A model generated the notes under the pieces. The model was not told the origin of the DNA. It did not search any database and was given only the letters and a program-made list of their open reading frames with translations. The position numbers and the translations under genes are program-made. Shown in pieces: positions 6,325-6,357 of a stretch of 6,357 nt of DNA. Source of the DNA: an uncultured Oscillospiraceae bacterium (GTDB lineage: Bacteria > Bacillota > Clostridia > Oscillospirales > Ruminococcaceae); NCBI GenBank assembly GCA_958403605.1, contig CATXYA010000111.1:1-6357 (forward strand), read 5' to 3'. Every line of letters starts with the position of its first letter. Within the stretch, counting starts at the first letter, position 1.

Positions 6325-6357
6325 CCTTGCTTTCGCGGAAAAACAACGTAGCTTTAC

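Noticed and set aside
6105..6351. Small open frames on both strands (62 codons each) in the right-end non-coding region
   Set aside because: They translate the palindromic repeat and flanking hairpins into low-complexity Pro/Gly/Arg peptides, with no convincing ribosome binding site.

Overview
The window looks like chromosomal DNA of a GC-rich gut-type Clostridia bacterium, most likely Oscillospiraceae/Ruminococcaceae. This is inferred from strong AGGAGG-type ribosome binding sites, high-GC third codon positions with AT-rich promoters, hairpin-plus-T-run terminators, a GC-rich palindromic intergenic repeat at the right end of a kind familiar from these genomes, and the gene content. The genus cannot be fixed from the sequence alone.

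Layout. (1) Positions 1-1438, plus strand: the 3' three quarters of typA/bipA, a ribosome-associated GTPase, cut by the window edge inside its G4 (NKxD) motif and closed by a perfect 15-bp terminator. (2) 1593-2354, plus strand: a single-gene unit for a classical short-chain dehydrogenase/reductase starting at TTG, with its own probable promoter and a perfect palindromic terminator. Its internal motifs closely resemble the NADP-dependent 12alpha-hydroxysteroid dehydrogenases of gut clostridia, so bile-acid oxidoreduction is the leading hypothesis. (3) 2355-2731: a 377-base non-coding stretch. It holds a near-consensus extended -10 promoter followed at once by two tandem copies of a structured RNA. 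Each copy is about 55 nt, has an identical outer-stem start and a shared loop (GGCRTAAATCC), and has inner stems that differ in sequence but stay paired. Each copy ends in a T-run, so each is also an intrinsic terminator. A third hairpin lies just before the ribosome binding site. (4) 2732-4150, plus strand: a MATE multidrug exporter of the MepA type, which this leader must control. A tandem riboswitch, perhaps guanidine-IV (the 'mepA motif'), is the most interesting reading of the window. (5) 4182-4225: a 19-bp stem between convergent genes. (6) 6085 down to 4244, minus strand: two adjacent CUT1-type sugar ABC permeases (MalF-like, then MalG-like) separated by 12 nt. No solute-binding protein or ATPase lies in the window. 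(7) 6086-6357: no gene, but several GC-rich hairpins, including a possible minus-strand terminator for a gene beyond the window and a palindromic repeat that could also terminate plus-strand transcription.

The genes do not form one pathway. typA, the dehydrogenase, the exporter and the sugar importer are four separate transcription units, each bounded by clear terminators. The exporter with its tandem RNA leader, and the steroid-dehydrogenase-like enzyme, are the two items most worth following up.
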